DNA from: Pseudopedobacter sp965218985
Lineage (GTDB): Bacteria > Bacteroidota > Bacteroidia > Sphingobacteriales > Sphingobacteriaceae
Reading direction: 5' to 3'
Assembly (NCBI GenBank): GCA_965218985.1
Contig: CBDCMP010000007.1
Span: 1,116,001-1,180,000 of the forward strand
Length of the DNA stretch: 64,000 bases
The position numbers were made by a program, and so were the translations under genes. A model generated the notes under the pieces. The model made no database searches. It was not told the DNA's origin and saw only the letters and a list, made by a program, of their open reading frames with translations. This document shows positions 1 to 8,789 of this stretch, piece after piece. Positions within the stretch are counted from its first letter, which is position 1. Each line of letters begins with the position of its first letter.

Positions 1-2
1 AT

Positions 3-200
3 GGGCCACTACAAGATGGCAAACAAATGGGTCCGTTTTACGAAATAGAAAGCGTTTCGCCAGCAGCATTTCTTAAACCCAACGAAAAGTTAACACATCA
101 ACACAGCGTTTACCACTTTACAGGAAACAAAGAAGAGTTAAATATTATCGCTAAAAAATTGTTAAATATTTCTTTAAAGCAAATAGAATCGGCTTTTTAA
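3..200 (+). CDS. C-terminal end of a secreted-type protein, DUF6786-like (partial, starts before window)
   Basis: An open frame enters from the left edge and stops with TAA at 198-200, giving the last 65 residues of a protein. The segment reads GPLQDGKQMGPFYEIES, followed by a P-A-A-F-L-K-P stretch and H-x-H-S-V-Y-H-F. This resembles the end of the DUF6786 family of Bacteroidota proteins, which commonly sit beside carbohydrate catabolism genes; the assignment is from memory of the family. The stop is 15 bases before the L-fucose isomerase start, so the two are probably co-transcribed. Function is unknown and the N-terminus lies outside the window. Confidence 0.6.
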   Translation, partial: GPLQDGKQMGPFYEIESVSPAAFLKPNEKLTHQHSVYHFTGNKEELNIIAKKLLNISLKQIESAF

Positions 201-215
201 AATTTTTGATCAAAT

Positions 216-1979
216 ATGAATAATTATCCAAAAATAGGCATCCGCCCCATTATTGATGGTCGTTTAGGCGGTGTAAGAGAATCCTTAGAAGAAACCACCA
301 TGAATATGGCAAAAGCGGTGGAAGCTTTGATTGCCAAAGAACTCAAATATCCAGATGGTAGCCCAGTACAATGCGTAATTGCCGATGGTTGCATTGGCGG
401 TGTTAAAGAGGCGGCCAATTGTGCCGAAAAATTCAGCAAAGAAAATGTAGGCGTTTCCTTATCGGTTACCCCTTGCTGGTGCTACGGAACAGAAACAATA
501 GACATGAATCCCTTATTGCCAAAAGCAATTTGGGGTTTCAACGGTACCGAAAGACCGGGAGCGGTTTACTTGGCCGCTTCCTTGGCTGGGCATAACCAAA
601 AAGGGATTCCTGCTTTTGGGATTTATGGAAAAGATGTGCAGGATTTAGGTGACACGCTGATACCCGACGATGTTAAAAACAGACTGTTGAGTTTTGCAAA
701 AGCCGGCTTGGCGGTAGCCATCATGAAAGGCAAATCATACCTTTCAATTGGCTCGGTTTCTATGGGTATTGCAGGCTCTATTTTAGATGCCGATTTTTTC
801 CAAAGCTACTTAGGTATGCGCAATGAATACATCGACTCCACCGAATTATTGCGGAGGATAGAACATGAAATTTACGATGTTGAGGAATATCAAAAAGCCT
901 TAGCATGGACAAAAGCAAAATGCAAAGAAGGCGAAGATTTTAATCCCTCGGATAGACAAAAATCACGGGCAGAAAAAGACAAGGATTGGGAGTTTGTGGT
1001 TAAAATGACTTTAATCATCAAAGATTTGATGAACGGCAACCCAAAATTGAAAGAAAAAGGTTTTGCAGAAGAAGCTTTCGGGCATAACGTCATTGTATCT
1101 GGTTTTCAAGGACAAAGGCAATGGACAGACTTTTTACCTAACGGCGATTTTTCGGAAGCCATTTTAAATTCGTCTTTTGATTGGAACGGAAAACGAGCAC
1201 CCATAATGGTGGCTACCGAAAACGATTCTTTAAATGGTGTTTCTATGCTGTTTAATTATTTGCTGACCAATACCGCACAAATTTTTGCGGATGTGCGCAC
1301 TTATTGGAGTCCGGAGGCAGTTGAACGGGTTACCGGTTGGTTGCCAGATGAACAAGCAGCACAAGGATTTATCCATTTAATCAATTCGGGATCTGCCACT
1401 TTGGACGGAACTGGGCAACAAAGCATCAACGGCAAACCTGCTATGAAACCTCATTGGGATATTACTGACGAAGAGGTTACAGCTTGTTTAGATGCCACAA
1501 CTTGGTATCCTGCTAATATGGGCTATTTTAGAGGCGGAGGTTATTCTTCCAACTTTTTAACCAAAGGCAAAATGCCAGTTACCATGACTAGGTTGAATTT
1601 AGTAAAAGGGATTGGTCCGGTTATTCAGATTGCCGAAGGTTGGACAATAGATTTGCCCGAAAAAGTACACCAAACTTTAGACGAAAGAACCGATAAAACT
1701 TGGCCAACCACTTGGTTTGTTCCAAGGCTTACTGGCTACGGAGCGTTTACAGATGTTTATCAGGTAATGGCAAACTGGGGAGCAAACCACGGCGCAATCA
1801 GTTACGGACACATTGGCGCAGATATTATCACCCTTGCGGCGATGCTGCGAATTCCAGTTTGTATGCACAATGTAGATGAAAAAGAACTGTTCCGCCCATC
1901 GGCATGGAATTCTTTCGGAATGCACAAAGAATCTGCAGATTACAGAGCCTGTGAAGCTTATGGTGCTTTGTATAAATAA
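216..1979 (+). CDS. fucI: L-fucose isomerase FucI
   Basis: Cytoplasmic isomerase converting L-fucose to L-fuculose, the first step of L-fucose catabolism; the family also takes D-arabinose. At 587 residues it matches the ~590-residue length of the E. coli enzyme. The catalytic and manganese-binding residues are visible: Glu335 in ATENDSLNGV, Asp359 in FADVRTYW and His525 in WGANHG, within a few residues of E. coli Glu337, Asp361 and His528. The motif AAMLRIPVCMHNV near the C-terminus is also typical. It follows the DUF6786-like gene by 15 bases and is followed 15 bases later by a small membrane protein; the fucose permease lies further down. No fuculokinase or fuculose-phosphate aldolase is in the window, so the rest of the pathway is presumably upstream or elsewhere. 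Confidence 0.96.
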   Translation: MNNYPKIGIRPIIDGRLGGVRESLEETTMNMAKAVEALIAKELKYPDGSPVQCVIADGCIGGVKEAANCAEKFSKENVGVSLSVTPCWCYGTETIDMNPLLPKAIWGFNGTERPGAVYLAASLAGHNQKGIPAFGIYGKDVQDLGDTLIPDDVKNRLLSFAKAGLAVAIMKGKSYLSIGSVSMGIAGSILDADFFQSYLGMRNEYIDSTELLRRIEHEIYDVEEYQKALAWTKAKCKEGEDFNPSDRQKSRAEKDKDWEFVVKMTLIIKDLMNGNPKLKEKGFAEEAFGHNVIVSGFQGQRQWTDFLPNGDFSEAILNSSFDWNGKRAPIMVATENDSLNGVSMLFNYLLTNTAQIFADVRTYWSPEAVERVTGWLPDEQAAQGFIHLINSGSATLDGTGQQSINGKPAMKPHWDITDEEVTACLDATTWYPANMGYFRGGGYSSNFLTKGKMPVTMTRLNLVKGIGPVIQIAEGWTIDLPEKVHQTLDERTDKTWPTTWFVPRLTGYGAFTDVYQVMANWGANHGAISYGHIGADIITLAAMLRIPVCMHNVDEKELFRPSAWNSFGMHKESADYRACEAYGALYK

Positions 1980-1994
1980 CTAAACTCTCGTATA

Positions 1995-2309
1995 ATGACT
2001 AAATCAAACCTTTTTGTAATTACTTATATAGCAAGTGTTTTTAGCTTTTTTTCAGGTACAATTTTAAAAATAATGCACATTGCAGGAGGAGAGCTTTTTC
2101 TGATTTCAGCTTTCGTGTTCACCATTATCTATGCCGTTACTGCACTTTCAGAAATTTACGGCTCTGACCGACTTACAACCCAAGAAAAAGCAATCTGGTT
2201 AACTGGCTTTATCTTATTTAGTACCATCACAGGCTTAATATATTTTTATAGTGGTCGCCCAAGGATAAAAAGAAACTACAAAATTCTTTATCAGGATAAA
2301 CAGAAATAA
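1995..2309 (+). CDS. Small three-helix membrane protein, function unknown
   Basis: A 104-residue protein with three predicted membrane segments: about residues 7-25, 31-52 and 67-87. It has a basic C-terminal tail (RPRIKRNYK). The pattern of two hydrophobic helices with a K-I-M-H segment between them loosely recalls the membrane part of GldL-type proteins, but this is too weak to assign. It starts 15 bases after fucI, so it is probably the last gene of that transcript; a dispersed repeat follows. It is likely real because of its spacing and its membrane-protein composition. No function is proposed. Confidence 0.7.
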   Translation: MTKSNLFVITYIASVFSFFSGTILKIMHIAGGELFLISAFVFTIIYAVTALSEIYGSDRLTTQEKAIWLTGFILFSTITGLIYFYSGRPRIKRNYKILYQDKQK

Positions 2310-2416
2310 ACTTAATTAACGAAGGTCGTTTAGTTAAAGAAGTCGCGTTGAAGAATTAATTGATATGAAATAAGATTATTCGATAGAATGTTGTTGATTA
2401 AATCGACAAATCACCG

Positions 2417-2558
2417 AGTTTAAAGGTAGCCACAATGTGTCTCCCTCTGGAGGGAGAGTCAAAGAAGGAGGTGAATATTTTAAAAAGGAGATTAATTTAT
2501 TTTAGCGGTTTAACCACCCCTAACCCCACCAGCGGCGGACACTTATAAAACGGAGAGA
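2417..2558 (+). repeat. Intergenic dispersed repeat, copy A
   Basis: About 140 bases between the small membrane protein and the fucose permease are matched in reverse complement at 28731-28873. Shared blocks include TGTGTCTCCCT, GGAGGGAGA, TCAAAGA followed by GGAGGTGA, TTTATTTTA and GGACACTTATAAAACG. It contains a short palindrome (CTCCCT...AGGGAG, 2441-2456) and a G/C-rich second half. No reading frame is conserved. It looks like a REP/MITE-type non-coding element; class and mobility are inference. Confidence 0.75.
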
Positions 2559-2610
2559 AAAATTATCTTACAAAAAAATTAACTGAACCATTAACCCCAA
2601 CAAAAAACAA

Positions 2611-3939
2611 ATGAAAACAAAAACATCACTATTCAAAACCGAAAACGGCACTAATTACATTGTTCCTTTTCTATTTGTATGTAGTCTTTTTTTACTTTGG
2701 GGCTTTGCGCATGGCTTTTTAGATGTATTGGATAAACATTTTCAGGATCTGTTGCATGTTTCCAAGGCACAGTCTGGCTTTGTACAATTCTCGTTATACA
2801 TCGGTTACCTGGCTATGGCTGTACCTGCAGGTTTATTTATTAAAAAATATGGCTACCAAAAAGGAATCATCTTTGGTTTGGTTTTATTTGCAACGGGTGC
2901 TTTTTTATTCTATCCGGCGGCAAAACTAGAGGCTTTTTTACCTTTCTTAGGCGCTTTGTTTGTTATTGCTTGTGGCTTAGCTTTTCTCGAAACAGCCGCC
3001 AACCCCTACTCTACTGTTTTAGGTGCTAAAGAAAGTGCGGCCCGGAGGATAAACTACTCACAATCTTTTAACGGTTTAGGGTGGATATTAGGCCCGCTGA
3101 TTGGTGGATGGTTCATATTTGGCGCATCAGATACGGTTGATGAAGCCAATAAGTTTGATTCCATGGTTACGCCATATATGATTATCGGTTGTATTGTTTT
3201 GGTAGTGATGTTGGTTTTTATGTTCATCAAATTGCCCGAAGTAAAAGAACACAGCGCAACAGAAACAGCCGAAGATCCACCAATGAAAAATCTGTTAAAA
3301 CACCCGGCTTTTATTGTTGCGGTAATTGCCCAGTTTTTATACGTTGCAGCGCAAACCGGCACAAATTCATTTTTTATCAACTATGTTTTAGATGCCATCC
3401 CCGATTTAAAAACACCGGTAAGCAACATCATGGCACATACTGGTTATTTTGGAGATATTTTTATGCCAAAAAACAACGAACAAGCAGCCTCATTAATTTT
3501 AGCCATAGGTGGAATGGGCGCATTTTGGATCGGGCGTTTGTCTGGTTCGTACTTTATGAAGTTTATTACTCCAAAAAAGCTATTGGCTACCTACGCTTTC
3601 ATTAATATGATATTGGTTGCTTTGGTAATAACAGATTTAGGCTGGTTATCTGTGGTGGCTTTATTTAGCACCTACTTTTTTATGTCAGTAATGTTCCCTA
3701 CCATATTTGCTTTGGGCATTGCAGATTTAGGTACGCTAACCAAAAAAGGATCGTCATTTTTGGTAATGGCTGTTGCAGGAGGTGCTTTCTGTCCGCCTAC
3801 TATGGGTTTAATTGCAGATAACTCTACCATGGCTACAGCATTTATCATCCCACTTTTATGCTTCATATTTATCCTTTGGTATGCGATATGGGGTGTTGGG
3901 AAAACGGCAAATGTAGAGGTGAAACTCAATCATCATTGA
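2611..3939 (+). CDS. fucP: L-fucose:H+ symporter family permease (MFS, FucP type)
   Basis: Inner-membrane major facilitator protein of 442 residues with about 12 membrane segments, in the FucP/NagP sugar:proton symporter family. Family hallmarks are WGFAHGFLDVLDKHF at residues ~30-45, whose first acidic residue corresponds to the proton-coupling Asp46 of E. coli FucP, and LETAANPYS at ~126-134, whose Glu corresponds to Glu135. Placed near fucI, L-fucose is the most likely substrate. FucP-family members also carry N-acetylglucosamine, glucose/galactose or mannose, so the specificity rests on context. It is ~300 bases downstream of the previous gene, with a dispersed repeat in the gap, so it may have its own promoter. 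Confidence 0.85.
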   Translation: MKTKTSLFKTENGTNYIVPFLFVCSLFLLWGFAHGFLDVLDKHFQDLLHVSKAQSGFVQFSLYIGYLAMAVPAGLFIKKYGYQKGIIFGLVLFATGAFLFYPAAKLEAFLPFLGALFVIACGLAFLETAANPYSTVLGAKESAARRINYSQSFNGLGWILGPLIGGWFIFGASDTVDEANKFDSMVTPYMIIGCIVLVVMLVFMFIKLPEVKEHSATETAEDPPMKNLLKHPAFIVAVIAQFLYVAAQTGTNSFFINYVLDAIPDLKTPVSNIMAHTGYFGDIFMPKNNEQAASLILAIGGMGAFWIGRLSGSYFMKFITPKKLLATYAFINMILVALVITDLGWLSVVALFSTYFFMSVMFPTIFALGIADLGTLTKKGSSFLVMAVAGGAFCPPTMGLIADNSTMATAFIIPLLCFIFILWYAIWGVGKTANVEVKLNHH

Positions 3940-4509
3940 TGAAGGAAAAACAGCTAAAACACACCTCATATAAGCGCAAAACATCATCAATCAACAAATT
4001 AGTTGTATTTAGATTTCTATCTTTTCTAAACTAAAATTAAAAAAGGATTTGATTCTAAACCTAGATTCTTAAATCATGAGAAAAAACAGCAATAGCCATA
4101 AATTGATGTAAGTGGCAGCGTATCCAAAAAATCAATTCACAGTACTGTTCAAAACAAATCAACTGTGAAATTCCATTATTTACTTGCGATTTGTTCTAGG
4201 TTGATGTTTGAAAATCGGCATCAGAACTTCATCCGTTTATAAAATCGCAAATGTTTGATTTTGCGAGCAAAGAAGTAATGCACCCCCTACTTTCTGGCCT
4301 TCACTATTCAAAATCCTAAGAATAAAATAATTAATTTTTCAAAATACCAAATATTTAACTTTTGTAAATTTTGATTATGAATATATATAAAAGTATCAGA
4401 AATCCGCTTAATCAATACGTAATTTAGTCATTATTAATCAATTACACACCCTTCTTTATAGCACATCATGGAGTTACATTTTAGCTTTAAAGATTTTTAA
4501 TTAAATACT
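3940..4509. other. Intergenic region, no gene seen
   Basis: 570 bases of AT-rich DNA between fucP and the large beta-helix gene. No plausible coding frame, RNA gene or strong terminator hairpin was found. The last ~150 bases are very AT-rich and presumably hold the promoter and leader of the downstream gene, but no clear TAnnTTTG element was identified. A sequence CAATACGTAA at about 4414 also occurs in the leader of the FG-GAP gene (~10420). This may be a shared site or chance. Confidence 0.5.
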
Positions 4510-7500
4510 ATGACAAAAAAAATTACAAAAAAAACGCTGCTTATTGGATGCTTGCTGTTAAGCTGCTTTGTAGGTGTCAAAACTTTTGCGCAAACAGCTA
4601 TTCCTACCTTTCATTGTATGGGATTATACTGGTCTCCTACCGGAGGCACGGAAAATAAAAGTGTTTTGGTAAAATACAGAGTTTTGGGTACCACACAATG
4701 GTATCAAGGCTTAGCCATGAGATACAATCCAATAGCGGGCACAACGAAAGATCTGACAGATTACCGAGGTAGTGTGGTTAATTTAACACCGAACACTAAT
4801 TATGAGTTTTCACTACAATTGGAAGGCACATCACAACAAACCACCTTAACGGCTTCCACCTATTCAGAAAACTTCCCAATTGCATCTACGGTTAACGTTG
4901 GCAACCAAAGTAGTACTTACACCATTACCAACGGAGGAACTGCAAGTGGTTACGTAGTTTATGATGGTGGCGGGAGTACGATAGATTGTAACTTAAACAG
5001 CCAAGATGGGATGGTCATAGATGCTGATTATGTGATAATCCGCAATTTCATCATCAAAAACACCAAAGCAAACGGGATTGAGATTGCAGGTAGAAGGCAC
5101 CACATCGTTATTGAAAATTGCGATATCAGTAAATGGGGAAGCAGAGATAATGGGTCTTATAAAGACGCCAATGGGGTAAGTCATTTGAACCAAACTAGTG
5201 ACAAAAATTTTGGAGAACCGGATCAGGCGGCAATTTACAACTATGAATCATGGTCTGGCCCTGGGGCTTATAATTTTGTGATTCAAAGGAACAAAGTACA
5301 TCATCCAAATTATGACACCAATAGTTGGGATGAGATACATGGCGACCCTTCTACTTCTGATAATGGAAAACATCCAAACGGACCAACCACTTTCTATCTT
5401 CAACAATCAGGAGGCAATAATGTGATCAGATATAATGAAATTTGGAGCGATGCAGATCATTACTTTAATGATGCCATAGGTGCAAGGATAAATCAAGATT
5501 TAAATGGTTACCCAGGTCCTGACACTGACATTTACGGCAACTATATAGCCAACTGCTTTGACGATGGTATAGAGCTAGAAGGTGGTGGTAGAAATGTGAG
5601 GGTATGGAACAATTATATTGAAAATACTTACGAAGGAATAGCAAATGCACCTGTCAGGATTGGTCCTTTATATATGTGGAAAAATGTAATTGGTAAAAGT
5701 ACCTTGTATGGCGTAAAAATGGGTACTGCGGGTAGTGTAAGCTTAATGACAGGGCAGCAATATTTTTTCAACAACACATTTTTACAGCCCAACAACACAG
5801 GTTCTGGCGGTTTAGGCACAAGTGGAAGCAATGCAAGGGATATTAAACACTTTATGTCGCGTAATAACATTTTACATACCAGAACAGGTAGAACATGGGT
5901 AATTTCTAATAAATCTTCTAATGAAGACAATACTTTTGATTACGATTTAACATCTGCAGGTTACCCTGCTGGGCATGAGGTGAATGGTGTGAACGGCATA
6001 CCCACCTATACTTCACAGTTTGGTTTTGATTTTGATTCCAAAACTGGGAATTTCATTTTGGACGCATCAAGCAAAGGTTATGACAAGGGGCTACCTATTC
6101 CAAATTTCGCCGATAGTTTTGAAGGAACTGCACCAGATATAGGTGCTCAAGAAGGCGGAACATCCGCTATAGTATATGGTGTAAATGCTAATTTTATCCC
6201 CCCAATACCAACGGCTTTAATTACGCTAAGTCCATCATTCAGTTTTAACAACACTGCAAATAAAAATAAAGTAGAAACCTTTGGTAACCCTCCTGGTTCA
6301 ACAGGGACTTCAACCATACCCATTTATACTTTGTACGATAATTATGGAAATTGGGAATTTACTGGCACTACCCAAATTGCAGAAAGTGTGAACTCTGTTT
6401 CCAACAACTCATTAGTGGGTATTCCCTCTGCTTCTGGTTATGGCAATGTGTTTTTCAGGGCTGGTGCAGGAGAGTATTTTGAAATTTCAAAGGTAAACAC
6501 TTTAGATTCCATCAATCCTACGGTTAAATACCTTTTTTATAAGAGCACTGATGAATCAACTGGTGATGAAATGGATTTTAGTTATAGTACCGACGGCACT
6601 AACTATACCGCCATTACCATTCCCGACCAGCCATCTGGAGTAGGCACCAAACAATGGAGACCCATTATTTTGACTGGCTTGCCCAAAGCAGCAAATTTGA
6701 GATTAAGATGGAAAAAAGACAGCGCCACCACGCAAATCTATAGGATAGATGATATTAAGATCTATTCGGTAAAAAACAATCAAACCATCACTTTTAATCC
6801 CATCACTGATAAGGTAGTGGGAGATACTGATTTTGAACCCGAAGCCCACTCCGATTCTGGGTTAGCAATAGAATACATTTCTTCAGATGAAAATATTGCT
6901 TTTGTAGACGATGGAAGGATTTATATTTTGGCACCTGGAACGGTTACCATTACTGCCAAACAAATCGGAGACGAAGAGTTTAATTCTGCAGAAGAAGTGA
7001 ATAGAACTTTCAAGATTAGGTCTTCACAAACCGTAGATTTTGCTGCTATAGATCCAAAGTATATTGGTGATGCTGATTTTATTTTATCTGCCACTGCAAG
7101 TTCTTCTTTGCCCGTCACCTTTAACAGCAGCAACCCTTCTGTAGCGGTAATTGCTAATGATACCGTAAAAATCATAGGCATAGGAACTGCATTCATTACC
7201 GCAAAACAGGAAGGTAATGATTTTTACGCTTACGCCGATTCTATTCAGACACTCATTGTTTCCAACATCGCCATTAAGGCGCAGCACCAGAACGGAGATA
7301 ACAGCGTTTCTAATAACCAGATCAAACCGAATCTGAAATTGGTCAATGAAAGTCCGCTCAGCGTTCCATACAAAGAGCTTACTGCCCGCTATTGGATCAC
7401 CGCAGAGAATTACAATATGATAAATACCTATGTAGATTGGGCACAGATAGGAAACAATGTGGTGAAGCTGAAATATGTGGAATTGGAAAAACCAAGGGTC

Positions 7501-8502
7501 AATGCTTTGGGATATATTGAATATAGTTTTGACCATCCTACCTTAACTCTTTCACCAAACGCCAATTCGGGACCTATCCAAACCAGGATAGCCAATGCAG
7601 ATTGGACAGATTTTAATGAGCTGAACGATTATTCTTATGCAACGAATATCAATTATACTGACAATCAACTTATTACGCTTTATAGGAATGGGAGCTTGAT
7701 TTGGGGAAATGAACCAGATACGGTAGCTGCGGAAACAAAGGTAAAGGTGATGTTTGCCAATAAGAACAACAAAACCAATAGCAACAGCTTAAGTGCAAAC
7801 TTGATTTTAGTAAATGATGGTAACCAAGCCATCGCTTATGATGATTTAACATTGCGATATTGGTTCACTAATGACGGAAGCAATGCACTAAATTATGATA
7901 TCGATTACGCAAAATTGGGTGCTAGCAAACTCGAGGGCAGCTTTGTTTCAATGGGAGCGCCACTAAACAATGCAGACACGTACTTCCAACTTAAGGCTAA
8001 ACCAAGTCAATTGGGTAAGCTTTATCCGTTTAGCAATACGGGCGATATCCAATATCGTATCTCAAAATCAAACTGGTCAAACTTTAATGAACTTAATGAT
8101 CATTCTTATAAAGCTAAGGCTGCATTGGCAGAAAACATGAATGTTACAGTATACTACCAAGGGCAATTGATATATGGCATAGAGCCTAATTCATCCAGCA
8201 ACATCGTGGCAAATACAATAAGCAATAAGCTTCTTAATGCTGATGACCTTAACAGTAAGTTAGGTGGAAATTGGGCTATTTATCCAAATCCTGCAAATAA
8301 CTTCATTAACTTAAGCATTCATGAAACACCTGCACAAAATGCAGCTGTTAAGGTTTACAATTTGGAAGGTAAGTTATTGCGTACCCACCAATTGATTTAT
8401 CCGGTAACCACTATCAATATTGAAACGTTGCCAAAAGGAATTTATTTATTAAATTGTATCAATGGAAAATCTATTGAAAATAAAAAATTCATAAAAGAAT
8501 AA
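4510..8502 (+). CDS. Secreted multidomain protein: FN3-like, right-handed beta-helix, Ig-like repeats, two CBM3, T9SS sorting domain
   Basis: A 1330-residue secreted protein, probably a polysaccharide-binding or cleaving enzyme. Residues 1-28 are a signal peptide ending TFAQ. Residues ~30-125 form a fibronectin-like domain (TFHCMGLYWSP, YRGSVVNLTPNTNYEF). Residues ~140-550 form a parallel beta-helix with repeated N-x-I/V rungs, ending PDIGAQEGG. Residues ~575-750 are a jelly-roll-like region and ~750-917 are two BIG/MBG-like repeats. Residues ~920-1070 and ~1076-1227 are two family 3 carbohydrate-binding modules, each with Y-x-x-L-x-x-R-Y-W and the F-N-E-L-N-D signature. Residues ~1252-1330 are a type IX sorting domain (WAIYPNPANN, LPKGIYLL). 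CBM3 modules usually bind crystalline cellulose or chitin. The helix is related to the split gene at 13700-15814 and resembles lyase folds, but no catalytic residues can be assigned. A terminator follows. Confidence 0.9.
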   Translation: MTKKITKKTLLIGCLLLSCFVGVKTFAQTAIPTFHCMGLYWSPTGGTENKSVLVKYRVLGTTQWYQGLAMRYNPIAGTTKDLTDYRGSVVNLTPNTNYEFSLQLEGTSQQTTLTASTYSENFPIASTVNVGNQSSTYTITNGGTASGYVVYDGGGSTIDCNLNSQDGMVIDADYVIIRNFIIKNTKANGIEIAGRRHHIVIENCDISKWGSRDNGSYKDANGVSHLNQTSDKNFGEPDQAAIYNYESWSGPGAYNFVIQRNKVHHPNYDTNSWDEIHGDPSTSDNGKHPNGPTTFYLQQSGGNNVIRYNEIWSDADHYFNDAIGARINQDLNGYPGPDTDIYGNYIANCFDDGIELEGGGRNVRVWNNYIENTYEGIANAPVRIGPLYMWKNVIGKSTLYGVKMGTAGSVSLMTGQQYFFNNTFLQPNNTGSGGLGTSGSNARDIKHFMSRNNILHTRTGRTWVISNKSSNEDNTFDYDLTSAGYPAGHEVNGVNGIPTYTSQFGFDFDSKTGNFILDASSKGYDKGLPIPNFADSFEGTAPDIGAQEGGTSAIVYGVNANFIPPIPTALITLSPSFSFNNTANKNKVETFGNPPGSTGTSTIPIYTLYDNYGNWEFTGTTQIAESVNSVSNNSLVGIPSASGYGNVFFRAGAGEYFEISKVNTLDSINPTVKYLFYKSTDESTGDEMDFSYSTDGTNYTAITIPDQPSGVGTKQWRPIILTGLPKAANLRLRWKKDSATTQIYRIDDIKIYSVKNNQTITFNPITDKVVGDTDFEPEAHSDSGLAIEYISSDENIAFVDDGRIYILAPGTVTITAKQIGDEEFNSAEEVNRTFKIRSSQTVDFAAIDPKYIGDADFILSATASSSLPVTFNSSNPSVAVIANDTVKIIGIGTAFITAKQEGNDFYAYADSIQTLIVSNIAIKAQHQNGDNSVSNNQIKPNLKLVNESPLSVPYKELTARYWITAENYNMINTYVDWAQIGNNVVKLKYVELEKPRVNALGYIEYSFDHPTLTLSPNANSGPIQTRIANADWTDFNELNDYSYATNINYTDNQLITLYRNGSLIWGNEPDTVAAETKVKVMFANKNNKTNSNSLSANLILVNDGNQAIAYDDLTLRYWFTNDGSNALNYDIDYAKLGASKLEGSFVSMGAPLNNADTYFQLKAKPSQLGKLYPFSNTGDIQYRISKSNWSNFNELNDHSYKAKAALAENMNVTVYYQGQLIYGIEPNSSSNIVANTISNKLLNADDLNSKLGGNWAIYPNPANNFINLSIHETPAQNAAVKVYNLEGKLLRTHQLIYPVTTINIETLPKGIYLLNCINGKSIENKKFIKE

Positions 8503-8527
8503 TACAATTAATTCATCTCATCCAAGA

Positions 8528-8557
8528 ACCTGCTGACTTAGTTGGCAGGTCTTTTTT
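8528..8557 (+). terminator. Rho-independent terminator after the beta-helix/CBM3 gene
   Basis: A hairpin with ACCTGC (8528-8533) pairing GCAGGT (8545-8550), extendable inward with wobble pairs, is followed directly by a C and a run of seven T. It lies 26 bases after the stop codon. Confidence 0.8.
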
Positions 8558-8789
8558 TATGCTATTTCAACAAAGGTGATGCTTACGGAATAGAAAATAA
8601 TTTCTAAAAATAAATCATCTCCTATTTCTTTTATTTTTCTGAGTTTAGGTCAATTTAAACACCTCTTTTTAAAGGTAAAATCCTTCTATATTAATCCTTG
8701 AAAAATACCATCAACATCCTGTAAATAAGTATTATAAACTAGAATTGAAAAGCGGTATTTTTAATATAACCCCTTTTAAAACAATAATT

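Noticed and set aside
3189..3605. 138-codon plus-strand frame inside fucP
   Set aside because: Out-of-phase shadow of the permease; low-complexity Cys/Arg-rich product.
7084..7536. 150-codon minus-strand frame inside the large beta-helix/CBM3 gene
   Set aside because: Fully inside a gene with clear domains; no signal, motif or spacing that supports translation.
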